A DNA stretch of 15,617 nt from Firmicutes bacterium CAG:341 (GCA_000434995.1 FR895333.1:1186-16802); one strand, 5' to 3'. Positions 1-8,772 are shown, counted from the stretch's first letter. Made by a program: numbers and translations. Notes: generated by a model not told the origin, from the letters alone.

Positions 1-1
1 A

Positions 2-475
2 GACGGATTCGCATTTGATGAACCCGGAATTGAAAATATCTACAACTATCTTAACATTCCTTATTACAAAGGTGTAGATTTCGCTAATTTAACAAAATAT
101 GAAACCAAATTTCACTTAGGTTCAAAGCCAAAACAAGAGGAATATAAAAACGAACGCCAAATTTTCACTTGGGAAAATGGCAAAATCTTCAGATACTTCC
201 TTTACAACCACAAAATTTATAAAGAGGAATATCTTTATATTCACTTTTGGTGCAGGCCTATGAGCTACAATGTAAACGATTATTCAAAAGGGAGATACCT
301 TATATACTCCGATGTTGTGACTGATAGAGATTTTGAAATAACCGAAAAGCTTATTGAAAAATTAGGCAAAGGCAATGCTTTGGCGTTTTATGCAAAAGCA
401 TTTTGGATAAACAGAAAAAAACTCACGCTAAAAAGAATTATATTTAATTTGAAAAATAAATTAAGTAACAGGTAA
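2..475 (+). CDS. DUF6625-like glycosyltransferase, 3' part only
   Basis: This is the C-terminal 157 residues of a gene whose start lies left of the window; the frame is open from base 2 to the TAA at 473-475, so the internal ATG at 260 is not the real start. The visible part carries the pattern I associate with the end of DUF6625 (glycosyltransferase-like) proteins: an opening DGFAFDEPG segment, then QIFTWENGKIFRYFL, then EEYLYIHF and a basic C-terminal tail. Such proteins usually sit in capsule and exopolysaccharide clusters and are thought to transfer sugars in the cytoplasm, but the catalytic DxD half is outside the window. The acyltransferase gene follows after 6 nt in the same frame, which supports one transcript. 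The family call rests on recall of the sequence pattern, not a search; partial coding sequence is certain, the family moderate. Confidence 0.6.
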   Translation, partial: DGFAFDEPGIENIYNYLNIPYYKGVDFANLTKYETKFHLGSKPKQEEYKNERQIFTWENGKIFRYFLYNHKIYKEEYLYIHFWCRPMSYNVNDYSKGRYLIYSDVVTDRDFEITEKLIEKLGKGNALAFYAKAFWINRKKLTLKRIIFNLKNKLSNR

Positions 476-481
476 TTTATT

Positions 482-1048
482 ATGATAAAACTGATTGATA
501 AAATAAGACGAGCCATAATTCAATTTAAAATGGTATCAATAAGAAACGGTTGGAAAAAAGCAGAATTTCTTAAAAAGAAAAATATATTTCATCACATTGG
601 TGAACATTCATTTTATCAAAGCACATATTTACCTGCTGAGCCATTTCTTGTTTCTATCGGAAACAATGTTGCAATTTCTGCCGGAGTAAGACTTATCACC
701 CACTCTGCCGCACATGTAATTTTTGATAAAGAGGATAACACCAACGAATATATTTGTAGACATGGCAAGGTTGAAATCGGCAACAATGTATATATCGGTG
801 CAGATGTAATTATAAATATGGGAATCACAATAGGAAACAATGTAATAATTGCAGCCGGTGCAATAGTAACTCACGATATACCGGATAACAGCGTTGTGGC
901 AGGTGTACCTGCAAAAATAATAGGAACATACACTGATACCAAGAAAAAGCACAAAGAGTACAGTAAAAAATATAATGAAGCAGGTCTTTATGAACCTTGC
1001 ACTGTTAGGGAAATGACAGAAAAATTTCCAATTGAATTTAATGACTAA
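482..1048 (+). CDS. Hexapeptide-repeat O-acetyltransferase (LbH/WcaF-like)
   Basis: This 188-residue protein should move an acetyl group from acetyl-CoA to a sugar hydroxyl of the polymer's repeat unit. Left-handed beta-helix repeats are visible in two blocks, around residues 58-72 (SIGNNVAISAGV) and 97-127 (VEIGNNVYIGADV, then ITIGNNVIIAAGA). The closing motif DIPDNSVVAGVPAKIIG (132-148) is typical of maltose/galactoside/serine acetyltransferase relatives. H74 in LITHSAAHV is the likely catalytic histidine between the two helix blocks. The helical N-terminus (1-50) and basic C-terminus fit trimeric cytoplasmic enzymes. The ribosome site is weak (AGG about 9 nt upstream), and the start lies 6 nt after the previous stop, so translational coupling is likely. 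Family assignment is firm; the acceptor sugar cannot be read from sequence. Confidence 0.88.
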   Translation: MIKLIDKIRRAIIQFKMVSIRNGWKKAEFLKKKNIFHHIGEHSFYQSTYLPAEPFLVSIGNNVAISAGVRLITHSAAHVIFDKEDNTNEYICRHGKVEIGNNVYIGADVIINMGITIGNNVIIAAGAIVTHDIPDNSVVAGVPAKIIGTYTDTKKKHKEYSKKYNEAGLYEPCTVREMTEKFPIEFND

Positions 1049-1063
1049 ATTAGGAATCAGATT

Positions 1064-2125
1064 ATGGTTAATTCGAGCAAACAAAAACAGTATTACTACT
1101 GGGTTGATAATACAAAGTGCATAGCTTGTATATTGGTTGTATTAGGACATTTTTGGATGTCTATGGTGGTATCCGGCATTTCAAAAGAAAATGTAATATA
1201 CGACTTTACAATTCAATCAATATACACTTTTCATGTTCCTTTGTTTTTTGTTTGCAGTGGTTTTTTATACCAAAAATCCAACCGAGTACATACAATCAAA
1301 AGCTGGAACAAAAATGTTTTATATAAACTTTTAAATTTAGGCGTGCCCTATTTCACATTTACTTTGATTACCTTCTTGATGAAAGCAGTTTTTTCAAACA
1401 GTGTTAATAATCAAAACGGCAATATTATTCGTACATTATTTATAAGTCCAATTGCACCGTATTGGTTTTTATATGCATTATTTTTCTTGTTTCTTGTAAC
1501 ACCTTGTATGAAAACAAAAAAGCAAGCGGAAGTTCTTTTAGCGGTTGCATTTGCGTTAAAAATTGCAAATATTGTTTTAAGCACCAATAATGTATCGATG
1601 CCAAGTATAATAAAATATATTTTAGGTATGCTGATTTGGTTTGCAATCGGCATATTTCTGGCATTTGATGAAATTAAATTAACAAGTAAAATATGCAAAG
1701 TAATTATGGTAATTTCAGCTGTTTGCGCATTTTCAATTTGTATATTCTATTATAGAACGCCTAAAACAAATGAGCCGATTAAGTTTATTGTAGGCTTACT
1801 TTTTGTAACATCAATAATTATTGCCTCTTATAATTTTCAAAACGATAAATTAAATAATTTTTGCAATAAATTTTCAAAATATTTTATGCCGATATATGTA
1901 ATGCATACAATCTTTGCTGCCGGTATAAGAATTATATTGCTCAAACTTGGAATTACAAATATATTTATTCATACTGTTTTAGGATTAACATTAAGTTTTG
2001 CGGTTCCGATAATCATTTATAAAATAGCAATTAAATTGCCTTTCATTATGTTCTTTATTTCTCCCAAAGAAGCAATAAAGTCAAAGAAAACTAATCATAC
2101 TGCGGAGAATTCATATGGAAAATGA
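1064..2125 (+). CDS. Acyltransferase-3 family membrane protein (sugar O-acyltransferase)
   Basis: This 353-residue integral membrane protein opens with YYWVDNTKCIACILVVLGH (residues 11-29), the signature first helix of acyltransferase-3 proteins (OafA, fucose 4-O-acetylase and relatives), ending in the essential histidine H29. About ten hydrophobic helices follow, with short loops and a basic cytoplasmic tail. Family members move acyl groups across the membrane onto surface polysaccharides, so together with the hexapeptide acyltransferase upstream the polymer may be acylated twice, once inside and once outside. The start has an AGGAA ribosome site 7 nt upstream and lies 15 nt after the preceding stop. 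Its last 11 nt overlap the next gene. Family is clear; acyl donor and acceptor are unknown. Confidence 0.88.
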   Translation: MVNSSKQKQYYYWVDNTKCIACILVVLGHFWMSMVVSGISKENVIYDFTIQSIYTFHVPLFFVCSGFLYQKSNRVHTIKSWNKNVLYKLLNLGVPYFTFTLITFLMKAVFSNSVNNQNGNIIRTLFISPIAPYWFLYALFFLFLVTPCMKTKKQAEVLLAVAFALKIANIVLSTNNVSMPSIIKYILGMLIWFAIGIFLAFDEIKLTSKICKVIMVISAVCAFSICIFYYRTPKTNEPIKFIVGLLFVTSIIIASYNFQNDKLNNFCNKFSKYFMPIYVMHTIFAAGIRIILLKLGITNIFIHTVLGLTLSFAVPIIIYKIAIKLPFIMFFISPKEAIKSKKTNHTAENSYGK

Positions 2126-3371
2126 AGTTTCAAAACAAACAAAAATAAAATCAAATAAAAAGCGCGTAAATATTTTTTGTGTGGGTTATATTTTAGTAGT
2201 ATTTTTACTGATATTTTTTGAAGTTAAATCAAACGGAAGCTATTTAGATGAAATAATAGGCTTAACTTCAGCAGGCTACTTATTATTTTACAGAAAAAAT
2301 ATTCAACGATATGATATTATCACAATCATCATACTTTTTGCAGTAGCAGTTTTAGGTGTAATATCCAACTTAGTAAGCGGACTTACACATAATTGGTTTT
2401 CGGTTTGCATAGATTTAGTATCTGAAACCAAACTGCTTTTTGCATATTTTGCTGTAAAATATATGTTCAAGGTGGAAGAGAAGCAAAAAATAGTAAATAA
2501 CTTGCTTCCATTTGCAAAGCTTTATACAATACTTTCTTTTATTTTTTCAGTCATTTCACTTTTTGCCGATATTGGTATGACGGGCGGTGAAAGATACGGA
2601 ATTAAAGGTTTTAAATTTTTCTTTACATTCCAGCTTCAATACATAGCGGTTTATATGCTTGTATTTGCAATACTTGTATTTACAAACAAAATGGCTACAA
2701 CAACCAGATATTTCTATTACACCATAGGTCTTATAAGCTTACTTTCGGCAACGAAATCGCCGGCAATTATGTTTACAATAATTTTTATAGGACTTAGCAT
2801 ATACTTTAAAAAGCATGATAAAATAAAAATTTGGACAATACTTATAGGCGCCGTAGTCATTGTATTAGCAGGCCGCTTCCAAATTGAAACATATTTGATT
2901 GATAAGGATTCACCAAGGCGAATTTTCTTTGAATACTCATTCAAAACAGCAAATGAATATTTCCCTCTCGGTTCAGGCTTTGCAACATACGGCTCTGACC
3001 AAGCGGCAAGAAATTATTCACCGCTTTACTACCTTTACGGTTTTGATAAAATAGCAGGATTGACACCTGATAATCCGGCGTTCAGCAGTGATACATTCTG
3101 GCCTATGGCAATAGGTCAATTTGGCTGGGTAGGTTCAATAATGTATTTCATTGTATATTTAAGAGTTTTCTTTTCAATGACAAAAGTAAAAACAACTCCT
3201 CAAAAAAAGGCCTACTTATATGCGGCATATTTACAACACATTATAAATGCTATCGGTTCTGCAATACTTTCAAGTTCTGCCGGAATGATTGGATTTTTAA
3301 GTATTGCTTTAGTATCACAGTTAGCTCAAGATAGCAGTTCGCAAGACAAGCGACTTAAAGTTCGCTTTTAA
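2115..3371 (+). CDS. Wzy-like polysaccharide polymerase (O-antigen ligase/polymerase type)
   Basis: This 418-residue protein is mostly hydrophobic helices: about ten, from residue 19 to 405, after a short lysine-rich cytoplasmic N-terminus. A large non-membrane loop lies near residues 255-330 and includes SPRRIFFEY and PLGSGFATYGS (284-294), followed by FWPMAIGQFGWVG (328-340). A polar external loop with arginines and a G-S-G-F/Y turn before a late helix is the usual pattern of Wzy and O-antigen ligase proteins. In a Wzx/Wzy pathway it would polymerise lipid-linked repeat units on the outer face of the membrane. Wzy proteins share little sequence, so the call rests on topology plus the flippase gene directly downstream (gap 15 nt). 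Its start overlaps the previous gene by 11 nt and has a GGAG site 7 nt upstream. Confidence 0.75.
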   Translation: MENEVSKQTKIKSNKKRVNIFCVGYILVVFLLIFFEVKSNGSYLDEIIGLTSAGYLLFYRKNIQRYDIITIIILFAVAVLGVISNLVSGLTHNWFSVCIDLVSETKLLFAYFAVKYMFKVEEKQKIVNNLLPFAKLYTILSFIFSVISLFADIGMTGGERYGIKGFKFFFTFQLQYIAVYMLVFAILVFTNKMATTTRYFYYTIGLISLLSATKSPAIMFTIIFIGLSIYFKKHDKIKIWTILIGAVVIVLAGRFQIETYLIDKDSPRRIFFEYSFKTANEYFPLGSGFATYGSDQAARNYSPLYYLYGFDKIAGLTPDNPAFSSDTFWPMAIGQFGWVGSIMYFIVYLRVFFSMTKVKTTPQKKAYLYAAYLQHIINAIGSAILSSSAGMIGFLSIALVSQLAQDSSSQDKRLKVRF

Positions 3372-3386
3372 ACTTAAGGATAAACT

Positions 3387-4820
3387 ATGAAAAGCAAGTA
3401 CAAATACCTATTCAAAAATGTAGGGCTTTTAACACTTAGTAACTTTGGCGGAAAAATTTTAACTTTTCTTTTAATTCCGCTTTATACTAAATATTTAACT
3501 ACAAGTGAATACGGAATTTATGATTTATATGTTACTACTGTATCTCTTTTAGTACCTATTTTATCTGTATGCGTATTAGATGCTGTATTGCGCTTTTCAC
3601 TTGATAAAAACAGTAATAAATGCGATATATTTACCGTAGGTTTCAGAAATATGGTAAAATCCATTGTGTTTTTTTCCATACTTATTTTGATAAACTATGT
3701 GTTTAACTTTTTTCCGCAATTAAATGAATATCCGATTTATTTGCTTCTTTATTTTGCAGGTGAAAGATTTTATATTTATTTTTCAAATATTGCAAAGGGG
3801 CTTGATAAGGTAAAAGAATATGCAATTTGCGGATTTATAAATTGTATAATGACACTTTTACTTAATATTCTGTTTCTTACTGTTTTCCATTTAGGCATTA
3901 ACGGATATTTCATAGCAAATATTCTCGCCTTTTTTATTGCAGGTTTGTATTTAATGTTTAAGGTGAAAATTTGGAAATATCTCAAACTTCATCTTAATAA
4001 TAAAAACCAAAAACACATAATGATAAATTACAGCAAGCACTTGGTGTTCAACAGTATTTCTTGGTGGATAAACAACTCGCTTGACCGTTACATTATAATC
4101 TGGCTTTTAGGCACGAGCGAAAATGGCATTTACTCAGTAGCTTATAAAATTCCTACAATAATCAATGTCGTTCAGGCAATTTTTAATCAAGCTTGGACTT
4201 TATCGGCTGTAAAAGAATTTGATAATAAAAAAGGGGACTTTTATTCTAATACATATAAAGCTTACAATTTAGTTCTTGCTTTTGCCTGCTCTATACTCAT
4301 AATATTTGACCAACTGATTGCAAAACTCATCTATTCAAATGACTTTTACATTGCTTGGAAGTATGTTCCTTTTTTGCTTATTTCTGCAATGTTTGCTGCT
4401 TTAAATGCATTTCTTGACAGTATTTTCGCTGCCAATATGGATTCAAAACAGGTTGCAAAAGCAACAATTACGGGTGCAATAATCAATGCAGTTTTAAACA
4501 TAGTTCTTATTCATTTTATCGGCACTGTCGGTGCTGCAATCGCAACAATGGTATCATATTTCTGTATGTGGATAATTAAACATATCAAAATATCAAAGGT
4601 TGTTGAACTCGGTTCAAATATGGCAAAAGTATTTTCAACATACGCAATACTTTTAGCACAGGCAGTTATTATTTTTGCAGTTCAAAATATTTGGTTAAAG
4701 CACATAGTTGCTATTTTGTTACTTGCAATCTTAATACTTATGAATATTCGCGAAATTAAGATTATAGCAAATAAAGCCAAGTCGGTTTTAAAAAGTAAGC
4801 TTTCTAAAAGTGAGGGATAA
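3387..4820 (+). CDS. Wzx-like oligosaccharide flippase (MOP/PST superfamily)
   Basis: This 477-residue polytopic protein has about 14 hydrophobic helices. The N-terminal pattern LLTLSNFGGKILTFLLIPLY with LTTSEYGIYDLY shortly after (residues 14-50) is typical of the polysaccharide transport (PST) branch of the MATE-like MOP superfamily. The second half repeats the layout, with an internal TSENGIYSVAYKIP (about 248-261) matching the N-terminal TSEYGIYDLY element, as expected from the two-lobe fold. It would flip undecaprenyl-diphosphate-linked repeat units to the outer leaflet for the adjacent Wzy-like polymerase. The ribosome site AAGGA lies 6 nt before the start, and the next gene begins 5 nt after the stop. 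Length and topology are normal and I see no sign of damage. Substrate specificity cannot be deduced. Confidence 0.9.
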   Translation: MKSKYKYLFKNVGLLTLSNFGGKILTFLLIPLYTKYLTTSEYGIYDLYVTTVSLLVPILSVCVLDAVLRFSLDKNSNKCDIFTVGFRNMVKSIVFFSILILINYVFNFFPQLNEYPIYLLLYFAGERFYIYFSNIAKGLDKVKEYAICGFINCIMTLLLNILFLTVFHLGINGYFIANILAFFIAGLYLMFKVKIWKYLKLHLNNKNQKHIMINYSKHLVFNSISWWINNSLDRYIIIWLLGTSENGIYSVAYKIPTIINVVQAIFNQAWTLSAVKEFDNKKGDFYSNTYKAYNLVLAFACSILIIFDQLIAKLIYSNDFYIAWKYVPFLLISAMFAALNAFLDSIFAANMDSKQVAKATITGAIINAVLNIVLIHFIGTVGAAIATMVSYFCMWIIKHIKISKVVELGSNMAKVFSTYAILLAQAVIIFAVQNIWLKHIVAILLLAILILMNIREIKIIANKAKSVLKSKLSKSEG

Positions 4821-4825
4821 TAAAT

Positions 4826-5959
4826 ATGTTAAGAGAAAAAATTGAAGTAGTACTTTCAAAATTATTAACACCGATTGCATATTTATTTCCCATTCATACA
4901 AACAGGATTATTTTTAAAAGCTTTGATTTAAAATATACCTGTAATCCAAAATATTTATGTGAATATCTAAATAACAAGCATAACGGAGAATTTGAACTGA
5001 TTTATGTAACAGCAAATTCAAATACTGAATCTTTACTTAATGAAAAAGGCATAAAAACCTGCAAAATAAAATCATTAAAATATCATTACTTCCTGTTTAC
5101 TTCAAAATTCATTATTGTTAATCACGCATATCCGCAGTATCTCCCAAAAAAGAGAAATCAAATTGCTATATTTACAGACCACGGAATTGATTTGTTCAAA
5201 TATTTAAAAAATCAACCACATGAAAATAAAAACTTTGAAATAAGGCAATATAAAAAGATAGATAAATTTCTGTTTTCTTCTGAATTAGATGCTTCAAATG
5301 GGAAGAAAAAATTTTGTTGCGATGAAGGCAGAATGCTTTATTCAGGGTTACCGCGCATCTCCCTATTTTTTGACAAAGATTTTAAATGCGAAATTGATTA
5401 CAAGGAAATTTTAAATATTCCGAAAAATAAAAAAACGATTTTATATGCACCAACATTTAGAAAAGATCACGACAAGAAATTTTTAGAAAAAGATTTTAAA
5501 AAAATAATTTCCGCGTGCGAAAAAAGATTTGGCGGTGAATTTGTACTTTTAAACCGTGACCATAATTTCACTTTAAAAGATGACGGAAAAAAATATAACG
5601 CCGATAAAATATATGAATGTAATACAATTGAGGATGTGCAAATTTTATTATACTCGTGTGATGTTATAATTACCGACTACTCCTCTCTTATGTGGGATGC
5701 AGCGTTTTCTAAACATCCTTGTTTTTTGTATATATATGATATTGACGATTACCTAAAAACTTGGGGCTTTCACACCGATTTCAACAAATTGCCATACCCT
5801 TATGCAAAAACAATTGATGATTTTTGCAACAAAATACTAAACTTTGATAATGAAAAATATAAACAAGATTTACAAAGCTTTTTTGATTATGTGAAACTTC
5901 GTGAAAACGGAACTGCGTGCGAGCAGATTTATAACTATATGAAAAGTACATTAAAATAA
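4826..5959 (+). CDS. CDP-glycerol/polyol-phosphate transferase, TagB/TagF family
   Basis: This 377-residue protein carries the hallmark blocks of the CDP-glycerol:glycerophosphotransferase family: TDHG (117-120, H119 aligning with the first catalytic histidine), SGLPR (173-177), ILYAPTFR (205-212), NRDHNF (243-248, second conserved histidine H246) and VIITDYSSLMWDAAF (280-294), the segment that binds the donor's phosphates. The family transfers glycerol-phosphate or ribitol-phosphate from a CDP donor onto lipid-linked acceptors or sugars. The N-terminus (1-25) is amphipathic and may hold it on the inner membrane face. At 377 residues it matches single-domain TagB-like primases or side-chain transferases better than the much longer polymerising TagF. 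The usual WHG appears here as DHG. It sits between the flippase and a glycosyltransferase, and its stop overlaps the next reading frame by 1 nt. No CDP-glycerol synthase gene is in the window. Confidence 0.88.
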   Translation: MLREKIEVVLSKLLTPIAYLFPIHTNRIIFKSFDLKYTCNPKYLCEYLNNKHNGEFELIYVTANSNTESLLNEKGIKTCKIKSLKYHYFLFTSKFIIVNHAYPQYLPKKRNQIAIFTDHGIDLFKYLKNQPHENKNFEIRQYKKIDKFLFSSELDASNGKKKFCCDEGRMLYSGLPRISLFFDKDFKCEIDYKEILNIPKNKKTILYAPTFRKDHDKKFLEKDFKKIISACEKRFGGEFVLLNRDHNFTLKDDGKKYNADKIYECNTIEDVQILLYSCDVIITDYSSLMWDAAFSKHPCFLYIYDIDDYLKTWGFHTDFNKLPYPYAKTIDDFCNKILNFDNEKYKQDLQSFFDYVKLRENGTACEQIYNYMKSTLK

Positions 5960-5970
5960 TGGTGAAAAAT

Positions 5971-6999
5971 ATGATAAGTGTAATTGTACCTGTTTACAAT
6001 GCAGAGAAATTTATTGACAGATGCATAAAAAGTATATTAAACCAAAATTACAATGATTTTGAAATAATACTTGTTGATGACGGTTCGCCGGACAAATGCC
6101 CCAAAATCTGCGATGAATGGGCTGAAAAAGATGAAAGAATAAAAGTCATTCACAAAATAAATGGCGGTGTATCATCTGCAAGAAATACCGGTTTAAAAGT
6201 TGCAAAAGGCGAATTTGTAACATTTGTTGACAGCGATGATACCCTTTATGACTGCGCACTGCTCAATATGAATAATCTTATGGACAGTGAAACGGACTTT
6301 GTCATTTGCTCACACAACGATGTGAAAATTGAAAATGTTTTAGTAAAGCCTTACATTGAAAATGTAAAAACTTATACCGCAAATGAAATTAGAACAGATA
6401 AATTCATTGAATTTGATGAAACTGTTTGGTGGCCGTGGGGCAAATTATTCAGAATGAGCATTATCAAAAAGAATAATTTGGAATTCGATACTAACATTTC
6501 TTTTGGTGAAGACCATATTTTTAATCTTCTATATGCAAAGCACATTGATAAAAATGTAGTGATTTCCGATATTGTGGCTTACAATTATTACACCTTTACT
6601 ATGGGTTTATGCTCAAAGATATATCCTAATTACCACGAAATACAGAAATACATATTAGACAGGCTGTTTGAATTTTTTGATACTCCGCCTAAAAAATATA
6701 AAGATTATTTTTCACTTGCATACTTTACAGGTGTTATTGATTACTATCTTTACTCATACAGCTTTAATAAATCAATAAAATATATTTCACAAGCTTTGGA
6801 TGTATTTAAAAGTTGCATTAACGATGAATTGATAAGCACTTGCTTTACAAAAAAGCAAATTGAGTTACTGAAAGCCGGTAAAACAAAGCGATTTGCTCTT
6901 TCATATTTATTAAATAATCCGGATAAAACCATTATAAGAAAAGCAAAAATCAACGGTAAAAAAGTGCTTGAAAAAGCACTTGATGTTTTAAAAAAATAA
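5971..6999 (+). CDS. Family 2 glycosyltransferase (GT-A fold)
   Basis: This cytoplasmic enzyme should transfer a nucleotide-activated sugar to the growing repeat unit. From the chosen start (342 residues) it opens with MISVIVPVYNAEKF, followed by EIILVDDGSPD (31-41), the GGVSSARNTGL segment (65-75) and the metal-binding VDSDD (86-90), all standard for GT2. WWPWGKLF and FGEDHIFNLLYA further on are typical acceptor-side elements with the conserved ED pair. The ATG at 5971 was preferred because the family begins at MISVI and a GGTGA site lies 5 nt upstream; an in-frame ATG at 5959, overlapping the previous stop as TAATG, would add four residues and cannot be excluded. It is the last gene of the cluster. 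The 3' end encodes a small GAAA-loop hairpin (6962-6981). Sugar donor and linkage are not predictable. Confidence 0.92.
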   Translation: MISVIVPVYNAEKFIDRCIKSILNQNYNDFEIILVDDGSPDKCPKICDEWAEKDERIKVIHKINGGVSSARNTGLKVAKGEFVTFVDSDDTLYDCALLNMNNLMDSETDFVICSHNDVKIENVLVKPYIENVKTYTANEIRTDKFIEFDETVWWPWGKLFRMSIIKKNNLEFDTNISFGEDHIFNLLYAKHIDKNVVISDIVAYNYYTFTMGLCSKIYPNYHEIQKYILDRLFEFFDTPPKKYKDYFSLAYFTGVIDYYLYSYSFNKSIKYISQALDVFKSCINDELISTCFTKKQIELLKAGKTKRFALSYLLNNPDKTIIRKAKINGKKVLEKALDVLKK

Positions 7000-7090
7000 T
7001 CTTGCAAAATAAAAGCAAAACGTGTTATGATCTGCCCGGATTGTGCAGACAGTACAAATAGAGCCTGCTTTTCGATAACTTCTTGGTATT

Positions 7091-7133
7091 AAAAATCCCT
7101 CTTGATGTTTATTCTACATCAAGAGGGATTTTT
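7091..7133. terminator. Bidirectional terminator between convergent units
   Basis: An 18-bp perfect inverted repeat (7091-7108 with 7116-7133, 7-nt loop) starts with AAAAATCCCTC and ends with GAGGGATTTTT. A T-run therefore follows the GC-richer stem on both strands. It lies between the + strand polysaccharide cluster ending at 6999 and the - strand kinase gene ending at 7189, so it can stop both. Confidence 0.9.
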
Positions 7134-7188
7134 ATATTGTCCGTTTTTACGAACCTATTTTAAAAAAAATCAAGCCAAGCTCTTAACT

Positions 7189-8769
7189 CTACTTTGCTAT
7201 AAAATAGAATTCTACACCGTTTTCTTTATTTTCAAAGCCATACTTAAAATTATGAAGTTCAAGTATCTGCCTGCAAATTGCAAGCCCCATACCGGATGAA
7301 TTTTCATCCCTGCTTCGTGACATATCGCCTTTATAAAGAAGTTCCCACAGTTCTTTACCCTGCTCTTTTGAAATGTTTTCACCTTTGTTATAAATTCCAA
7401 GTTTAAACTTTTTGCCTTTTCTTGTAAGGCTGACTTTTATAACAGTTTTAGGTATTGCAAACTTAACCGCATTTGAAAGGAAATTGTCTATTACCAAGCC
7501 AATAAGCTCATCATTACATTTAACAGAGCATTTTTCAACTGCTAAATTTTCAATTCCGACATCTTTTGAAGCCGCAAGAGGTCGATATTTTTCAATCTCT
7601 TTTTTAACAATTCTGTCAAGGTCACATGCTTTTTTATCAATATCCGTATTCATTGTAAGCGAATTATACTGCAAAAGATTTTTGACAAGCTTATTCATCC
7701 TGATTGATTCTTCATAAATCGATTTTACATACTCGTCATTTTTGTCTTCATTTACTTTTTCCATAACAAGCTCGCAGCGATTTTGAATAATTGCAAGCGG
7801 TGTTTTAAGCTCGTGTGCCGCAGCATTTGAAAATGAATACCTTGCATATTTCATCTGCTCTTTTTTCACAATGCTGTACGAAACTGCAAGCGAAATAGCG
7901 AGTGCCACCGTAAACACGCATGACAATCCCGTTGCCCATCTTGTAAAGCGGAAATCTTCAATAACATTTTTGACAAGATTAGCTGCAGTATAAGTTATCA
8001 CATAATAAGCGTTTTCATCTTCCGTACCAACAACTCTAACTTGCTTTACAATATATCTGCCATTTTCAATAAATACTTCGTCGGTATAATCAATTGCACT
8101 TCCCCACGGGTCTGACTTATTTTCTTTACATTCGGCTTTAGGCACCTTGCCGTCTTTGAATTTCTTGTCGATAAAATCATAATCTTTTTTTTGAAAATCA
8201 GTCGAATGTGCCTTATACAAATCCATTTCAAAATATTTTGAAATACAGCTGATTTCACCTGTAGGCTTGGTATTGGTAAAGGTAAAACTTTCACCGTCCG
8301 TGCCATCAGGCAAAATTCTATACACAAGCGAACACGGAATTACCTTATCTCCGTCAATTGCATACTTAAAGGTTGAGTAGTTAGAAGAATACTTGTTATC
8401 CATTTGTGCAAGCTGTTCAATCTGTTTTTCTGACAAATATTCATCAAGATTGACTACTCCATATTTAAGTAACGGACCGTATTGGAACATAATTTGGTTT
8501 GAAGTTTGTGCAAGTAGATTTTTACCTGTTTCGTCATAAACATAATATTTTGTAGGATACATTGGAAGACTTTGGTTAGTAACACTTACAAAATGTTCTA
8601 AGTTTTCATACGAATTGTTATTGAATTCTTCAGCAAGCGTACTTGCTTCGTCATAAATATTTGCTTTAACCGTATCTTTCATATTGCCGTACAAAACAGC
8701 CATTGATGAAAAATACAAAACCAAAACAACAACAGTTACGATTGACAAAACTTTTCTTGTTTTTTTCAT
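7189..8769 (-). CDS. Two-component sensor histidine kinase
   Basis: This 526-residue kinase has a first membrane helix at about 8-28, an extracytoplasmic region at about 29-273, and a second helix at about 279-301. The dimerisation domain carries the phospho-acceptor H319 in AAAHELKTPLAII, and the ATPase domain has its N box at DNFLSNAVKFA (428-438). The usual DxGxG box is replaced by YNKGENI (460-466), a variant I have seen in clostridial kinases, and the G2 box is SSGMGLAI (491-498). The kinase should therefore be active, autophosphorylating H319 and passing phosphate to the regulator encoded just upstream. I do not recognise the roughly 245-residue sensor region, so the signal is unknown. 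The start follows a GGGAGG site by 9 nt, and the gap to the regulator gene is 3 nt. Its transcript ends at the terminator at 7091-7133. Confidence 0.93.
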   Translation of the reverse strand: MKKTRKVLSIVTVVVLVLYFSSMAVLYGNMKDTVKANIYDEASTLAEEFNNNSYENLEHFVSVTNQSLPMYPTKYYVYDETGKNLLAQTSNQIMFQYGPLLKYGVVNLDEYLSEKQIEQLAQMDNKYSSNYSTFKYAIDGDKVIPCSLVYRILPDGTDGESFTFTNTKPTGEISCISKYFEMDLYKAHSTDFQKKDYDFIDKKFKDGKVPKAECKENKSDPWGSAIDYTDEVFIENGRYIVKQVRVVGTEDENAYYVITYTAANLVKNVIEDFRFTRWATGLSCVFTVALAISLAVSYSIVKKEQMKYARYSFSNAAAHELKTPLAIIQNRCELVMEKVNEDKNDEYVKSIYEESIRMNKLVKNLLQYNSLTMNTDIDKKACDLDRIVKKEIEKYRPLAASKDVGIENLAVEKCSVKCNDELIGLVIDNFLSNAVKFAIPKTVIKVSLTRKGKKFKLGIYNKGENISKEQGKELWELLYKGDMSRSRDENSSGMGLAICRQILELHNFKYGFENKENGVEFYFIAK

Positions 8770-8772
8770 AAA

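Noticed and set aside
260..475. A 71-residue gene starting at the ATG at 260
   Set aside because: The same frame is open to the left edge and its translation continues the DUF6625-like pattern, so this ATG is internal to a truncated gene.
629..1084. A 151-codon - strand ORF
   Set aside because: It is a shadow of the hexapeptide acyltransferase, whose repeats explain the sequence fully.
7027..7092. A 21-codon + strand ORF with a CPDC motif (MICPDC...)
   Set aside because: There is no ribosome site, it is very short, and it ends inside the terminator stem; only two cysteine pairs by chance hint at a zinc ribbon.
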